Origin: Puccinellia tenuiflora
Lineage: Eukaryota > Streptophyta > Magnoliopsida > Poales > Poaceae
DNA: 64,000 nucleotides
NCBI GenBank assembly: GCA_012064385.1
Contig: QRDG01000529.1
Coordinates: 1,140,512-1,204,511, forward strand
Direction: 5' to 3'
Each line of letters starts with the position of its first letter. Position 1 is the stretch's first letter. The notes under the pieces are model-generated. The model ran no database searches and was not told where the DNA came from. It saw only the letters and a program-made list of their open reading frames with translations. This document shows, one piece after another, positions 1-10,951 of this stretch. The translations under genes were made by a program, and so were the position numbers.

Positions 1-374
1 GCCAGTTTGGTTGGATAGAACTTTTCGATACGAGCGTTTTGAGTGGTCGCACGTTGAAAACGGAGTTCGTATGCAAAAGTTATGGCCGTTTTACCAAAAC
101 TGTCAAAACCGGTGTCGCGGCAGAGAAAAACCACCAAAACCGTGCCGCGGCAGGACGCACGGCAGGATTCCGATTGCAATTCGACTCGGCAACGAAACAA
201 GATACGCAAAAGGAAAACGACCAGCAACTAGAACTTGACCTAATGATGCAATCTAAGGCTATGGCGAAAACTAACCCTAATATTTTTGGCTTTTTCTGGA
301 TAGGACGAAAAACAGTAAATCTACGGGGATTTGTGGATGCTCACCGAGGAAACTCTGGAAATCTGATACCAAGA
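1..374 (-). mobile_element. 5' leader of minus-strand gypsy element D0 (runs off window)
   Basis: This is non-coding leader between the primer-binding site at 357-371 and the (off-window) gag of a minus-strand LTR retrotransposon. The text around 60-150 closely resembles the leaders of B0 and B1 (10540-10770, 42880-43090), including repeats built on a GTGTCGCGGCAGG-like motif. No ORF here looks like a real gene. The element continues to the left of base 1. Confidence 0.6.
357..371 (-). other. Primer-binding site of D0
   Basis: On the minus strand, three bases after the LTR end (TTATCA), the sequence reads TGGTATCAGATTTCC. This matches the initiator-methionine tRNA type site used by many plant gypsy elements, and fixes the LTR at 375-1468 as the 5' LTR of an element running left. 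Confidence 0.75.
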
Positions 375-1468
375 TGATAAGGGGTGGCCCGATCTTCTCT
401 GTGAGCGGTGGTAGATGGTTGATGATGGTAGATAACTTGCGAGATTCCGACGAACTCTCCGGCTGCTCCCCTGTTGCCAATGCAACAGCTCTTCAACCCA
501 ATGGATATTCGCGACGCCTCACACCGATGCAACGTAGCCGCCGGCCACGAAGCGGTTTCTGCGATCTACTAATTCCCAATGGAACAACAGATCACACTCT
601 AACTTTGGTAGCAAGAACCTCCAGATCGAAACAAAGTGGAGGGGTTGTATTCCTGATCGCAACAAAGAGGAACACGGCAAAAGATGAATGCTTGTAGCAA
701 TCCAATCTAGGGTTTAATCAAAACGTGGTCTAACCCCTCCACTACAGCCGCCCCTATCCTTATATAGGAGGCCAAACCGAACTACATGGAAAACCTAACT
801 TGGTTCTGACTCGAACGGATACAAACCGACCCAAAAGTGGGTTCGGCCCAAAATCTGGCGCGCAGGCCGGGTCCAGGCCGGGCTTAGGCCGGGTCTAGGC
901 CGGGCTGGGATTTGCATGCCACGCAAACCAGCCTGGCCGGGCGGAGGCCGGGCTGAGGCCGGCCGCTTCGGGTGCATGGCCGGCCTAGGCCGGGCTAAGG
1001 CCGGGCTGAGGCCGGCCGCTTCGGGCACATGGCCGGCCTAGGCCGGGCTAGGGCCGGCCTTCCTGCGTCTTGGAGGCCGGGTGCTTCGGGTGGCTGGCCG
1101 GCCTGGCCGGGCTGAGGCCGGCCTCAGGCCGGGCTGCCTGGTTTTCCTCGTCTTCCTTTCTTGCGCCTTCCTCCCGCTCCTCCCTCGCGCCATAGGTGAC
1201 GTTGTACTCCATTCCTTGCCGCTCCTCTGGTACTCCTCCAATGTTTGTGTTATCAACAACCCTAATCATACACAAGTGCATAGACTTAGGCAGTATAAAG
1301 TTCTCGTTATCACAAACATCATATTCAATTAAGAGTGAGTTCACCTGTTGTCCAAGTAGCTTGGCACGAGCTCTTGTCATCGGTCCAATCCTCACCTCAT
1401 TGGGCTTGTCTTGAGCAGCAACATCATCGATAGAAGAAAATGGTAAAGGACTAGGGATGTCCTCATCA
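375..1468 (-). repeat. D-type LTR (5' LTR of D0)
   Basis: The LTR runs from TGATAAGG (left edge) to CCTCATCA (right edge), so in its own direction it starts TGATGAGGAC and ends CTTATCA. It is 1094 bp and aligns with the LTRs at 47155-48033 and 13328-51111, but uniquely carries a GC-rich GGCCGG array in U3. It is flanked on one side by a PBS and on the other by LTR-like sequence, so it sits in a tandem arrangement and is not a simple insertion. Confidence 0.7.
858..1135. repeat. GGCCGG-rich minisatellite inside D0 LTR
   Basis: Irregular tandem copies of a unit built on AGGCCGGGCTNAGGCCGG, interspersed with a GCTTCGGG motif, lie in the U3 part of this LTR. The sibling LTRs of G and D2 lack it. 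A similar but different array occupies the same place in all family A LTRs. Confidence 0.75.
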
Positions 1469-1635
1469 TCTTCTCCTCCAATGCTTGTGTTATCAACAAA
1501 CCTGATCATACATAAATGCATAGACTTAGGCAGTATAAAGTTCTCATCAACATAAACATCAGATTCAATTAAGAGTGAGTTCACCTTTTGCTCAAGTAGC
1601 TTGGCTCGAGCTCTTGTTATTGGTCCAATCCTCAC
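1048..1635 (-). pseudogene. Polyprotein C-terminal tail, tandemly duplicated
   Basis: This 195-codon open stretch holds two head-to-tail copies of the LTR-encoded end of the D-type polyprotein. Each copy has GP(I/M)TRARAKLL, then NSLLIE, then LPKSMHLCMIR and VDNT. In D2 this segment occurs once, after integrase. The upstream copy joins the start of the next LTR at a short GGAGGA match, and the ORF then runs into the GC-rich array, giving a Pro/Arg-rich end. Bases 1469-1687 are therefore a partial LTR placed directly before a complete LTR. It is not a gene on its own. Confidence 0.6.
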
Positions 1636-1687
1636 TTCATTAGATTTATCTTGTGCAGCAACATCATCATCAGGAAAAGATGGTAAA

Positions 1688-2105
1688 TGATGTAGGGCTA
1701 GGCCCGATCTTCACGGATTTGAGTGGAAAAGGGGATGAACACGAAGAACACGGAGGGGTAGCGAGGGAGATTCGTGGGCAAAAACACAAGGATAACTAGC
1801 AAATCCTGCTGAGAACTCCACCCAACAACAAACCCTCAAAAAGGTAGCCTTTGGATCGAAGAATCAAAGCCAAACTTACTCTTGTTGAAACCGATTGCTC
1901 TTACCGGCCGGTCCACCGATCCAATAGAATCACCGCAATGAAAGATTGGTTTGCACTACTAGAGACACCGCAGTGAAAGAGTAGCAACAACAAGATCTAC
2001 CTCAACGAGGCACCCTAGCTACGAGGGAGAGGATCATAGCTCACACAAGTCTCAAATTCAGTCTGGCCCTAGAATGGGGAAAGGGGAAAGCTATTTATAG
2101 TCTTG
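1688..2105 (-). repeat. Truncated family A LTR
   Basis: It begins TGATGTAGGGCTAGGCCC like the left edge of A2 and follows the A LTR for about 420 bp, through the CTATTTATAG TATA complement, then stops before the minisatellite. The rest of the LTR is missing, so this is a remnant; no TSD can be shown. Confidence 0.7.
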
Positions 2106-2831
2106 TGTTGTGGTTCAAGCACCTCCCGAAAGAAATGCTGACGAAATCTCCTAAATCTTTGACATCAGCCACTGACAATGAGGATCAGGAGTACTTCAAT
2201 CTAAGAGTTTTCCCTATGGTCTTTTCTCTATCTTCAAGTACGACCTCTGCTTGATGATTGATTGAAGGCTATTCTGAAGCCGGAGTGTAATATCCAGATT
2301 CTCAAGGAGAATCTTACGACGGAGTTACTAAATGCCCATCGGTCAATCCTCCAACTCCATCTATCTTGTGGCAATAGCTCGATATCAGGTTTTACCTCTA
2401 TATCTAAATGTGGAACAGTGCTATATCTATCCCTCCTAGGTGAACCCAAATCTTTCCCCACCACACGGACAGTGTGTGAATCCATCAGTCACGTTAGGGT
2501 TCGAGCTTTCAACCTTATGGAAACATTTGGTATGTCAAAAGCGTGGAGTCTAGAAGTTGCCCTATCTTCTGCTCGACCTTGTTTGGTCAAGCTGTTCCTA
2601 GTTTTCCCCAATGGTTTATGGTTTTGGGCAAAGTTCCTTTTGTCTGTCACCTTAAGCTACCTTCTGTCCTTTCCGCCATTTTTGGCATGTCATGTTGGTT
2701 AGCTAATCACTGCACCGAGGAAGATCATCGTGGGATCGAGAAGATCGTGAGAGATACGTGTAGTCATGTGTCCCTCCTCTCTACTTCTACTCTAGAATCT
2801 CAGGACGAGATTCCTGTAAGGGGGGTAGAAT
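2106..2831 (+). mobile_element. 3' internal tail of a Tekay-like gypsy element
   Basis: Mostly degenerate sequence. The last codons read TLESQDEIPVRGVEL before a stop, resembling the end of Tekay-type chromovirus polyproteins, and are followed by a purine-rich stretch (TAAGGGGGGTAGAA) and an LTR start. No RT or integrase motif is present. The Tekay assignment is an inference from the tail and LTR style. Confidence 0.5.
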
Positions 2832-3022
2832 TGTAACAGCCCCAGCTTTTTAATTTTTGAACTTCCAAATTGTCCAGGAAGTTTCAATCATCCAATTATA
2901 ACTCTTTGGTAAATGCAAATTATTAACAAGCAAGGAAATGAAATTGAGAATTCAAATTGGTTCAATCCATTTCTATTTTTGAACCCAAGTTAACTTTCCA
3001 AAAATTCAAACTAAAATCATGG
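2832..3022 (+). repeat. Start of Tekay-like 3' LTR (truncated)
   Basis: The LTR starts TGTAACAGCCCCAGC directly after a polypurine tract and runs 191 bp until another LTR begins at 3023. Its continuation is not recognised in the window. Confidence 0.55.
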
Positions 3023-6000
3023 TGTCGTGTCTTGGATCAAGAACACCGGGAATAAAGGATACCCCCTTTTTAGGTTCGGTATGGGGCGCGAAGGAGGCTG
3101 AGTAATGTCTTCCGCCCGGGGGCTTCGTCTATGCTCGAGATCTACGTACTAGCAAGAATCACAGAGACACAAGGAGTTTACCCAGGTTCGGGCCGCCCGG
3201 AGGCTAACAGCCCTACTCCTGCATGTCTGGATTGAGAGGTGTATCATGGTGTAGCTCTATAATGGTGGTCGCGGGTGAGAACCCGGGAGATGTTGGCTAG
3301 AGGTTGAAGACGAGCAGATCCTGGCCCGGAGGAGATCACCTCTCGTCTAAGCTACTCTTGGAATTGTGCACTACCTAGCCTCCCGTGCTGGTTCTCCCTT
3401 GGCCCTCTTCCGAACTTGTCCCTTTCCCTTGGGTGCCTCGGTCCTCCTTTTATAGGCTAAGGGGATACCACAGGTGCACCCTTGGGGCCGGAGGGGTTTC
3501 GGCGGGAAAACCCCTCCGGGTTCTCCTTAGGAGGCGACGTGGCCTCCTCTCGTCCAAGTATTCTTCTCAGAGGGGGTAGGTGAGGTCGCCCGCCTTTTCC
3601 AGGGAGGGCGGACAGAGGCTGATAGCTTTTCCGCCTCTGCCCCCCTTTGGCGCCTCCATCTTCTTGGCGCCCAATTCTTCTAGGAGCCTCCAGCCAGGGC
3701 TGGCAAGCTTATCCTCTTTGCGCACTAGAGGTTGGTGTAAGCCCCACTTAGCGGAAATAAACATTTCGCCAAGTAGAACCACAATTTGGATTACATCACA
3801 TGCAAAAGTACGACACAAAAAGATAAATAAACATAGTTCGAAATACTTTTATTACATCACAGGGGATCATACGTCCCGAATACAGCGGAAGCAATCACTC
3901 GTATGAGTACAGACTACATCAAAGGCCAAAGGCCGGAAAATAAAAGAGGGGACCCGCCCACGGTGGTCTCAGGCTGCCGCCTAGGATCTCGAGCTACTCG
4001 TCGTAGTCAGCGTCGAATTCTACGTAGTAGCCACCATCTGGATCGTCGGACTCTGCTGTCGCTCCTGCATCGGTGAAAACACGGGCACCGGACACCCGAT
4101 GGTATGAGTACGGGGGTACTCAGCAAGTCTTACGCACAAGGGTAAAAGGAGTACGATGCACATGCATTGGGGTTGAAAAGGGGCTGTACGGGGACTTGCA
4201 GCAGCAGCACCTAACAACTACAGAAGACACGCTACAACTTGCGTCTAATTATAATAAGGGAAGAGAGCGCTTGCGCTACTAGGCTAAACTACTCACCAAG
4301 CAATACCCGTCCTGAGACAACTCCATCGTATCATATACCCACGAGGAAGAAGTCCGGACACTCACACATTGATCAAATTTTAGCAGGTTATTATTTGATT
4401 ATGGCTATTTACTAGTCAATTTAACTATTTACGATATACGGTGATGTCTATGATCTTTTTAGCCAGCATCTTACCCAAGTCGTCCATAACCGCGGACTCG
4501 GCTTTTCGAAAAGATTTAACCCTGCAGGGGTGCCCAAATGTAACCATACACGTTCAATCAACCACATGCCACAGAGGCATTTAGGTATCTCAACACGACC
4601 TTCCCCATCACTACAACATTGGATAGAGAGCCACCTATCTGAGACTAATCCACGTGGGGAGCCCGGCCGAAACTCCTTTGCGGGCCCAAACGTTGCATGG
4701 ACGGCTTCGGGAGGTAACACTCATACGATTGCTCCTCCATCAACATGCGATAAACGCCATGTTCCGCAAACCTATATGTGCCCCCATAGTTGTAACCTCT
4801 CATCTTCAACATCATGCTTGTGCGTATGCTCCAAATGGTAAACACTCGAACTACTTTGTGGCTCCCTAACCAATATAGCAGATCCGGTACTGAGTTGCGG
4901 GGCGTTCCATAAGTCTTCCCACGTGTGGGTAGGGCGCTCATTCTTGGATAAGCGGAAAAGAACGGTTTTTCCTAGGCGACACTAGCAGAACAAATCACCA
5001 TAATTGGCCTTCTGCCGGTGCCTTATCATTAATATAATAAATTGATTCCCACATAGCAAGTATTCAATTATTAAGATATACTAGCTAAACATGTGATACA
5101 CCACAACCAACTCCTAAGCATGCTAGTAGATAGAAACTGGAAAACAAGCATAGGATATAGGCAGGCATATTAGGAATATCTGGACTTGTATCAGGCTATG
5201 CAAGTCTAATAGGAAACATAAGACACAACAGAACAGAAGTCCTAAAGCATGCAAGACAGGCATAGGCATCACATGAGAAAGTTGGGGAGGGGCTGCTTGC
5301 CTTGTTGCTCAGTAGCCTGGTACTGGGCTAGATCCTCGGAGGTGTCGGGGTACTCAGCAACGTCGTCTACGGGTAACCCCAAACATAACAAAGGTAAATC
5401 AATACAAATGCATTCAACCAAGTATGATGACATGGCAATTTAAAAATGCAGCAAATTAAAGTGCTAAACATTTTATTAGGCAAGTTCGATTAGGGTTTAG
5501 CAATTTAATAATCAAATATGGCAATTAGGGCATTTAATTAATTCAATTAATTGAATTTCCATAGAGCCCGAAATTTAATTTATTTAATTCATGCATGCAA
5601 ATTTAGATTCAAACATATTGCCCTTTTAGCTTTAATTTGATATAAAATTCATAATTTTTGAACGCGTGGTTGAAAAGTTATGAATGTTTGAAATTTTAAT
5701 AATTAGCAAAAGATTTAATTATTTAAAACATTTCATTTAATTCTAAAATGCAAACAAAATTCATATTTGGATAGATTTTGTTTTTCCGATTTGAAAACAT
5801 ATTTTTGTTGTAATTTTTGACAAAAAGTTTATGTGTTATTTAATTATTGCAAAAACATGACAAATTAATTAAAGCAGGGGCCTATTTGCAAGAAGATTCG
5901 AAAACTGGGCTTTTCTGGAAAAGTTCCAGATCTGGATCTGAAACGAACTGCACCATGGTGGTTTGACACAAGAGCATGATAGGTGGGTCCCGAGGGCTCA

Positions 6001-7587
6001 CATGTCAGTGGCTAGGCTAAAGGGAAAAAAGGGGGTTTTATTTGTTCCAGAGGGGGTCGAACTCGGGGCTCTCGATGAGGGACAGGGAATGGAACCAGTG
6101 TGTTGTGCTCGTGCTAGGAAGGGGATCCCGCACCTTATGTGTTAGATCCACTGGTTAACTGAAGAACAGCGCGCCACTGCAGTTTCAGGTTCAGAAACAG
6201 GGGGACGACAGCGACGTGCTTGGCCGGCGGTGACCATGATCTGGCGGCGCGGGTGAGGGGCTCGTGCACGTTCAGGTGCTGGTGTGTGTGTGCGTGCAAG
6301 CTCGTGCATGGGCTCGACCAGAGGAGTAGCACGAGCTCGAGCTGCTCGTGCTCGTGCCATGGTGTCGGTCTCTGCTAAACGGCGACGGGAGCGCGACGGT
6401 GTGCTCACCCAAGGCGTAGATCGGCGATGAGGGAGGCAGGTCGATGATGGCGGCGTTCCAGGGGGTAGACGCGTCGGGGAAGAAGATGGCCCGAGGAAGA
6501 AGATGTAGAGGTGGGAGAGGAAGCAACTCTTGGGTCTGCACTTCTGGATCCAGCTCCAGCTTATCGTCGACGTGCTCCTGCTCGCTCAGCCCGGTGCAGC
6601 TACGTCCATGGCGTCGATCTCCTCCGGCTTTTTTGGTGTGGTGGCTTCTGGTGTTTCGGCGGGGAAAGAACAGGAGAGAGGAAGGAGAAGAAGGTAGGTG
6701 GCGGCGGTGATGGGGAAGAAAGGAAAAGGGAGTAGGGTTTGGTGGAGGAGCGTCCTGGCATTGTCTTCTTATGGGGAAGGCCAGAGCCGAGGTGGCGATG
6801 GCGATGGAAGTGGCGAGGGGCGCTGGCGCCGTGCTCGTGAGGGGGGTGCGGAGGTGGAAGAAAAAGGTGAAAGGACGGGGTGTTGGGCCGGCTAAGTGGG
6901 CTGTAGGTGGGCTGGTGCGGGGGTGAGCAAGAGAGGAGAGAAAAGGAAGGGAGCTGGGTTTCGGCCCAGCTCTATTTTTTTCAGCTTTTGCAAAATCTTT
7001 TTAACAGAATTTTGAAGAGAAGAAAAGAAGGGGAAACCCAAAATAAAATTAGGGTTTGTGTTTTCCTCGAAGTAAAATAGTTGTTAATTTGCAAAATTGA
7101 AATTAGCATTTTAATTTTGCTTGTCCAAAACAATTTTGGTTATATTTTATTTTGTTTTGCAAATTTTAGAATTAGGGTTTGCATGTGATAACACATGAAA
7201 TATCAATTTATTTTTGTTTGTTTTATTTAATTTTGCAAAACCACTCGTGCAATAACATTGATGATGTCATGATGTTGCAAAAATGAAAACAAATTTGGAA
7301 ATTTACTTTTGGGATGTCACAGTTGGTTCCCGGGGGTGAGCCTGGCCTCCTGCCGGGCGCCGGGGTCCCGAGACCTCCATGCCTGCTTCCGGGTCGAGGG
7401 GGCCCCGGAGGGTCCCCGGGTCCTTTGCCTTGGTTGTCGATGCCACGCTCGTCGGGACGCCGCGGGGCAGATGGGGGGCCCATCTGCCAGTCTTGTGCCT
7501 TGGCCTTGAGTGCCTCCTTGGTGGGCCCATGTGCGATGGACCCACTTTGACCGCATCAGGGGAACCCCATGTTCCACTGTTGCGACA
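3023..7587 (-). repeat. 3' LTR of a Tat/Retand-type element, split by a solo LTR
   Basis: The LTR is in two pieces, 3023-3735 and 7327-7587 (about 974 bp together), bounded by TGTCG and CGACA. A minus-strand TATAAAAGG box lies near 3450. Just outside the right edge the minus strand reads GCCCGGGGGCTAC, a good polypurine tract, so the internal region lies to the right and this is the 3' LTR of a minus-strand element. The class is inferred from the antisense ORF next to it. Confidence 0.65.
3736..7321 (-). mobile_element. Solo LTR, 3.6 kb, TSD GTTGG
   Basis: A single 3586-bp LTR, reading TGTGACATCCC to GGGCTTACA on the minus strand, is flanked by GTTGG at 3731-3735 and again at 7322-7326. No internal region, PBS or PPT adjoins it, so it is the product of LTR-LTR recombination. 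It has a GC-rich middle (6150-6950) and AT-rich flanks. None of the open frames inside (for example 4448-4941 or 6142-6735) resembles a protein I know. Start and end style suggests a Tekay-like family (inference). Confidence 0.85.
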
Positions 7588-8003
7588 GTAGCCCCCGGGC
7601 ATAGTCCCGGCGGCCACGCCCTTCTGCCGCCGGGGCAATGACCAAAAAAGTGTCAAAGTGGGTCCCCGGCGATAGGTCTTGAACGTCTTGTCACGTCCGT
7701 CAGAGCCGCGCACTACGGAGGTGCGCGTCTCACGGGTCTTCTGAACGTTGCGATCCACGCGGAGCGCCAACGCTCGCCTTGAATCCACAGGGAGGAGACG
7801 ATCGAACGGAAAGCCTCCTCGGTCCCCGCGCCAGTCGGAGCGGTGGGACCATGACGCGACGTGTGGGGAGCCTTATAAGCCATGGTTCCAAGGAACTGTA
7901 GCCGTTACTCCTCCCCAAACACAGAGATCTCGAAGCGCCGCCGGAGAGCACTTCGTCTTCATCTTTCGTAGCACACCGCAAATCAGCTCCCCTTCCCTCG
8001 CCC
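7588..8003 (+). promoter_or_regulatory. Upstream region of antisense ORF, with TATA box
   Basis: On the plus strand a CTTATAAGCC motif at 7872-7881 lies about 130 bp before the ATG at 8004, followed by a pyrimidine-rich leader typical of plant 5' UTRs. The promoter faces away from the LTR, opposite to the element's own transcript. Function is inferred from position only. Confidence 0.4.
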
Positions 8004-8922
8004 ATGGCGCCTAGGCGAGCGAAGCGAGATGCGAAGAAGCAGACCGGCGGGAAGAAGAGGGCAGCGGCGGGCCCCGCCCGGACCAACCCTCCCTCACCGA
8101 GGGTGACACAAGCTCTGTACGATCCGAGTGAATTCGCCAGCGAGGAAAGGATTGCCGCCATCCGCAAGACGCTGAGTAGGGAGTTCATCGGGCGCGACCA
8201 GCTGGAGATTCGCCCGGGGGCGAGTCCCCTGCGAGACGGCGAGGTGGTGATGTTCCACGATTTCTCGGTGATGGGGTTGCTTCCCCCTCCTCCGATTTCT
8301 TCATGGCGGTCTTGGAGGCGTTCGGGCTGCACATGCTTCATCTGCATCCGAACGCGGTGCTGATCTTGGCAACCTTCGCACACGCTTGTGAAGCGTTCGT
8401 TGGCGTAATGCCCTCCGTGGCATTGTTCCGACACTTCTTCATGCCCCGAAGTGGGAGATCAAGATGGATAGCAGGCGGGGTGTCCTTCTGCCTCAAGCAG
8501 GAGAACGCAAGCCAATATCCAGGGACCAGGATCCACCCCAGCTGGAAGGACTGGAGGCAGAACTGGTACCTTGTTCAAGCGGGCAGCATCAGCCCGCACC
8601 TCCTGGTGCCGACTGCCCCAGCCGAGAGTTTGGCCAACTCGAGAGACGTCAGCGCCCAAGACGAGGCCCTACTACCGATTGTCGAGAAGTTCGCGGAGCT
8701 TCGGGGCGGTCAGGTAACAGGTGCCATGATCACCAGAGACTTCGTGCGAAGGGGGATTGCTCCTCTGCAACGCAGGCCCCGACCGTTGTGGGAGACCCGC
8801 CAGGGGATGGAGTCTCACATATCGCCCAAGATGTTGAAGGGGACGATGCACTTCCTGCTGCCGGGGGTGCGGTATGACCTTTCAGTGGGGGATTTCTCGT
8901 TGCTTGACCGTGTCGCGAGAGG
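8004..8922 (+). pseudogene. Antisense ORF of Tat/Retand element ('putative gypsy type transposon' domain)
   Basis: The first frame (8004-8363) starts MAPRRAKRDAKK, a Lys/Arg-rich segment that could act as a nuclear signal, then ASEERIAAIRK. The reading continues in another frame from about 8295 (FFMAVLEAFGLHMLHLHPNA, then FRHFFMP, then WRQNWYLV). This matches the Transposase_28 / 'putative gypsy type transposon' family, encoded antisense between pol and the 3' LTR in Tat-lineage elements. A single-base frameshift near 8285-8300 breaks it, and the 3' end is cut at 8923 by a CACTA-like piece. The protein's role is unknown. Confidence 0.6.
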
Positions 8923-9960
8923 GACTACAAGAAATCCGGTCTATTGCAACGAACAAAATCGTGGAAATAAGCGTCAAATCGTCGCAATAGGTACCTGTTG
9001 CATCAAAATCACTTTCGTTGGTCGTCGTTGCGAAAAACCGCGTGGTTTTAGGTTTTTTCCGCGGAACAAGTTTCGTGGCAAATAAATTTGCCTTCTGCAA
9101 CCATTCATGCGGGAAATTGCCACGCGTTTTTTCATGGCGGCGCTCACCTAATGCAACCGTTTTTATTTGTGGGTACAGATCTACTGCATCAAGTACCGAA
9201 CCGTGGCGAGTGACCACTATGTCAACGGGGCGTGTTTCGTGGCGCATGCTCTTTCGTTGGAATAGTCCAGTTTATTTGCGACGTCCAATTTTGCAGCAAA
9301 AAACTATGCCAACAAACCTTATATTCGTGGCAAAAACGATTGGCGACAAAAAATTCAACCGTGGTAACAAGAATTTGTCTAGTTATCGCTACGGTCATTA
9401 TTTTTGTAGCGACAAAGTATTGCGACAATGAAAAATGTCCGTGGCGATAATCTATCTCAACACAAATTATTTTGGTGGCGCCAAACAGTAGTCGCAACGT
9501 CGAAACTTTTCATGGCGATGCTCTATTCCAACAAATATTATTTCGGTGGCGCCAAATAGTAGTCGCAACGTGAAATTTTTTTGTGGCGATGCTCTATTCC
9601 AACAAATATTATTTTGGTGGCGACAAGTAGTAATCGCAACGGCCAAAATATAAGTAGCCATAAACTAGTGCCACAATTGAAACTTTTCGTGGCGATGCTC
9701 TATTCCAACAAATATTATTTTGGTGGCGACAAGTAGTAATCGCAACGGCCTAAATGTTAGTAGCGAGAAACTAGTGCGACAATTAAAATTCTTTGTGGCG
9801 ATTCTCTATTTCAACGATGTAAAATGTTGGTGCCGAAAGTCTATTGCAACAAAACTTTAGTTGGTGGCACCAAAATAGTTATTACAACGTCAGAACAAAA
9901 CAACAAGTCGTGGCGACTGATAGTTGACGCAACACTACATTTACCGTGGTAATAGTCTTT
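8923..9960 (+). mobile_element. CACTA-like fragment with subterminal repeats
   Basis: It starts GACTACAAGAAATCC, one base off the CACTACAAGAAA terminus of CACTA-1 and CACTA-2. From 9230 to 9860 a motif (GTGGCGATGCTCTATTCCAA, then ACAAATATTAT, then TAGTAATCGCAACG) recurs four to five times at roughly 70-110 bp spacing, as in CACTA subterminal regions. No matching right terminus is found, so it is truncated or very degenerate. Confidence 0.45.
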
Positions 9961-10152
9961 TGCCACGTTTAAAAAAAATAAAGCAAAAAAAAATACGGGA
10001 AACAAAAAATCCGCGCTTTGAATTAAAATATTCACAGCCGTACGTACAAATCATAATTCTCATACAATTCATAATTCTCATAGCTAATATCGATCAAATG
10101 AAACTCAAATATATCGTAGGTATCCTAATGTACGTGATGTACAATCCAGTGC
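9961..10152. other. Unassigned AT-rich stretch
   Basis: An A-rich run at 9966-10010 and a short direct repeat (CATAATTCTCATA) occur here. I recognise no gene or element; it may be the decayed end of the preceding CACTA-like piece. Confidence 0.3.
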
Positions 10153-10449
10153 ATGAACATAATTGGCAGCAGGGCGGCGAGGTATCACGTCGCCAAGTGG
10201 TGCAGCAGGAGGTGGCTGCACAACTGCACGGGCAGGAGCATCACCCAACGCATCAATCCGGACAGCTAACCTTGTATTTTGCGTCGACAACGCAGCATGA
10301 CTCCGACGGATATAGTCGCACGTGTTATCAAATCCAGCTCGGACATTAGGGGCCAAATCTTCAGCAAACTCAGGTGCGACCAGCTCCTCTTGTTGTTCCC
10401 AATGAACCTCTGAATTCTCACCATCAATCGAATTCACCATCTTGTGCAA
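10153..10449 (-). pseudogene. gag N-terminus fragment of family B (B0)
   Basis: The minus-strand frame starting MHKMVNSIDGENSEVH matches the start of the B1 gag at 42789 almost base for base and stops matching at 10153. The rest of gag is absent. It is a truncated copy without the nucleocapsid or protease part. Confidence 0.7.
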
Positions 10450-10951
10450 ACAGCAGAAAAAACTTGCAGTATTCCGAAATAGTTGATCGAATCCAGCGTG
10501 TCTTTCCGCCTCTTTTTTTCACCGAAACGAACTTGGTTGGATAGAAATTTTTCCCCTGAGCAGTTTCATAGGTCGAACGTCGAAAACGGACTTTGGATGC
10601 AAAAGTTATGCCCGTTTTACCAAAACTGTCTAAATCTGTCCAAAGCCGTGTCGCGGCAGGAAAAACTCGCCGAAACCGTGTCGCGGCAGGAATCCGACTC
10701 GCGGCAGGAAACTGAACTCAACTCGGTGTCGCGGCAGAGAAAATCGACCGAAACCGTGTCGCGGCAGGACGCGCGGCAGGAAACTGGACTGCGTTGCGCC
10801 GATCCGACCTCCTCTTCTTTCTCAAACTCAACAAAACAATCAACACCGGTGTTTTGGCTTCACGCCTCCAGCAGCCAAACTTCACAAGCAAAACAAACCG
10901 ATCTCAACACCAAATTTCGCCATGAGAAACCCGACGAATCTGATACCAAGA
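10450..10951 (-). mobile_element. B0 leader and primer-binding site
   Basis: Non-coding leader. The PBS lies at 10934-10948 (minus strand TGGTATCAGATTCGT), three bases from the LTR end. Several GTGTCGCGGCAGG-like repeats occur at 10650-10770. B1 has a shorter version of the same array (42985-43090). Confidence 0.65.

Noticed and set aside
2262..2836. 146- and 97-codon plus-strand ORFs as new genes
   Set aside because: Only the last 15 codons resemble a gypsy polyprotein end; the rest looks like decayed retroelement DNA.
5990..6160. Possible tRNA-like segment in the 3.6-kb solo LTR (GTTCGACCCC-like on the minus strand)
   Set aside because: A B-box-like string is present but no A box at proper spacing.
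9018..9497. ORFs of 90-137 codons in the CACTA-like fragment
   Set aside because: They follow subterminal repeats and lie on both strands; not protein-like.
9440..9860. CRISPR-like array
   Set aside because: Repeats are imperfect, of uneven spacing, and belong to a transposon-like fragment in a plant genome.
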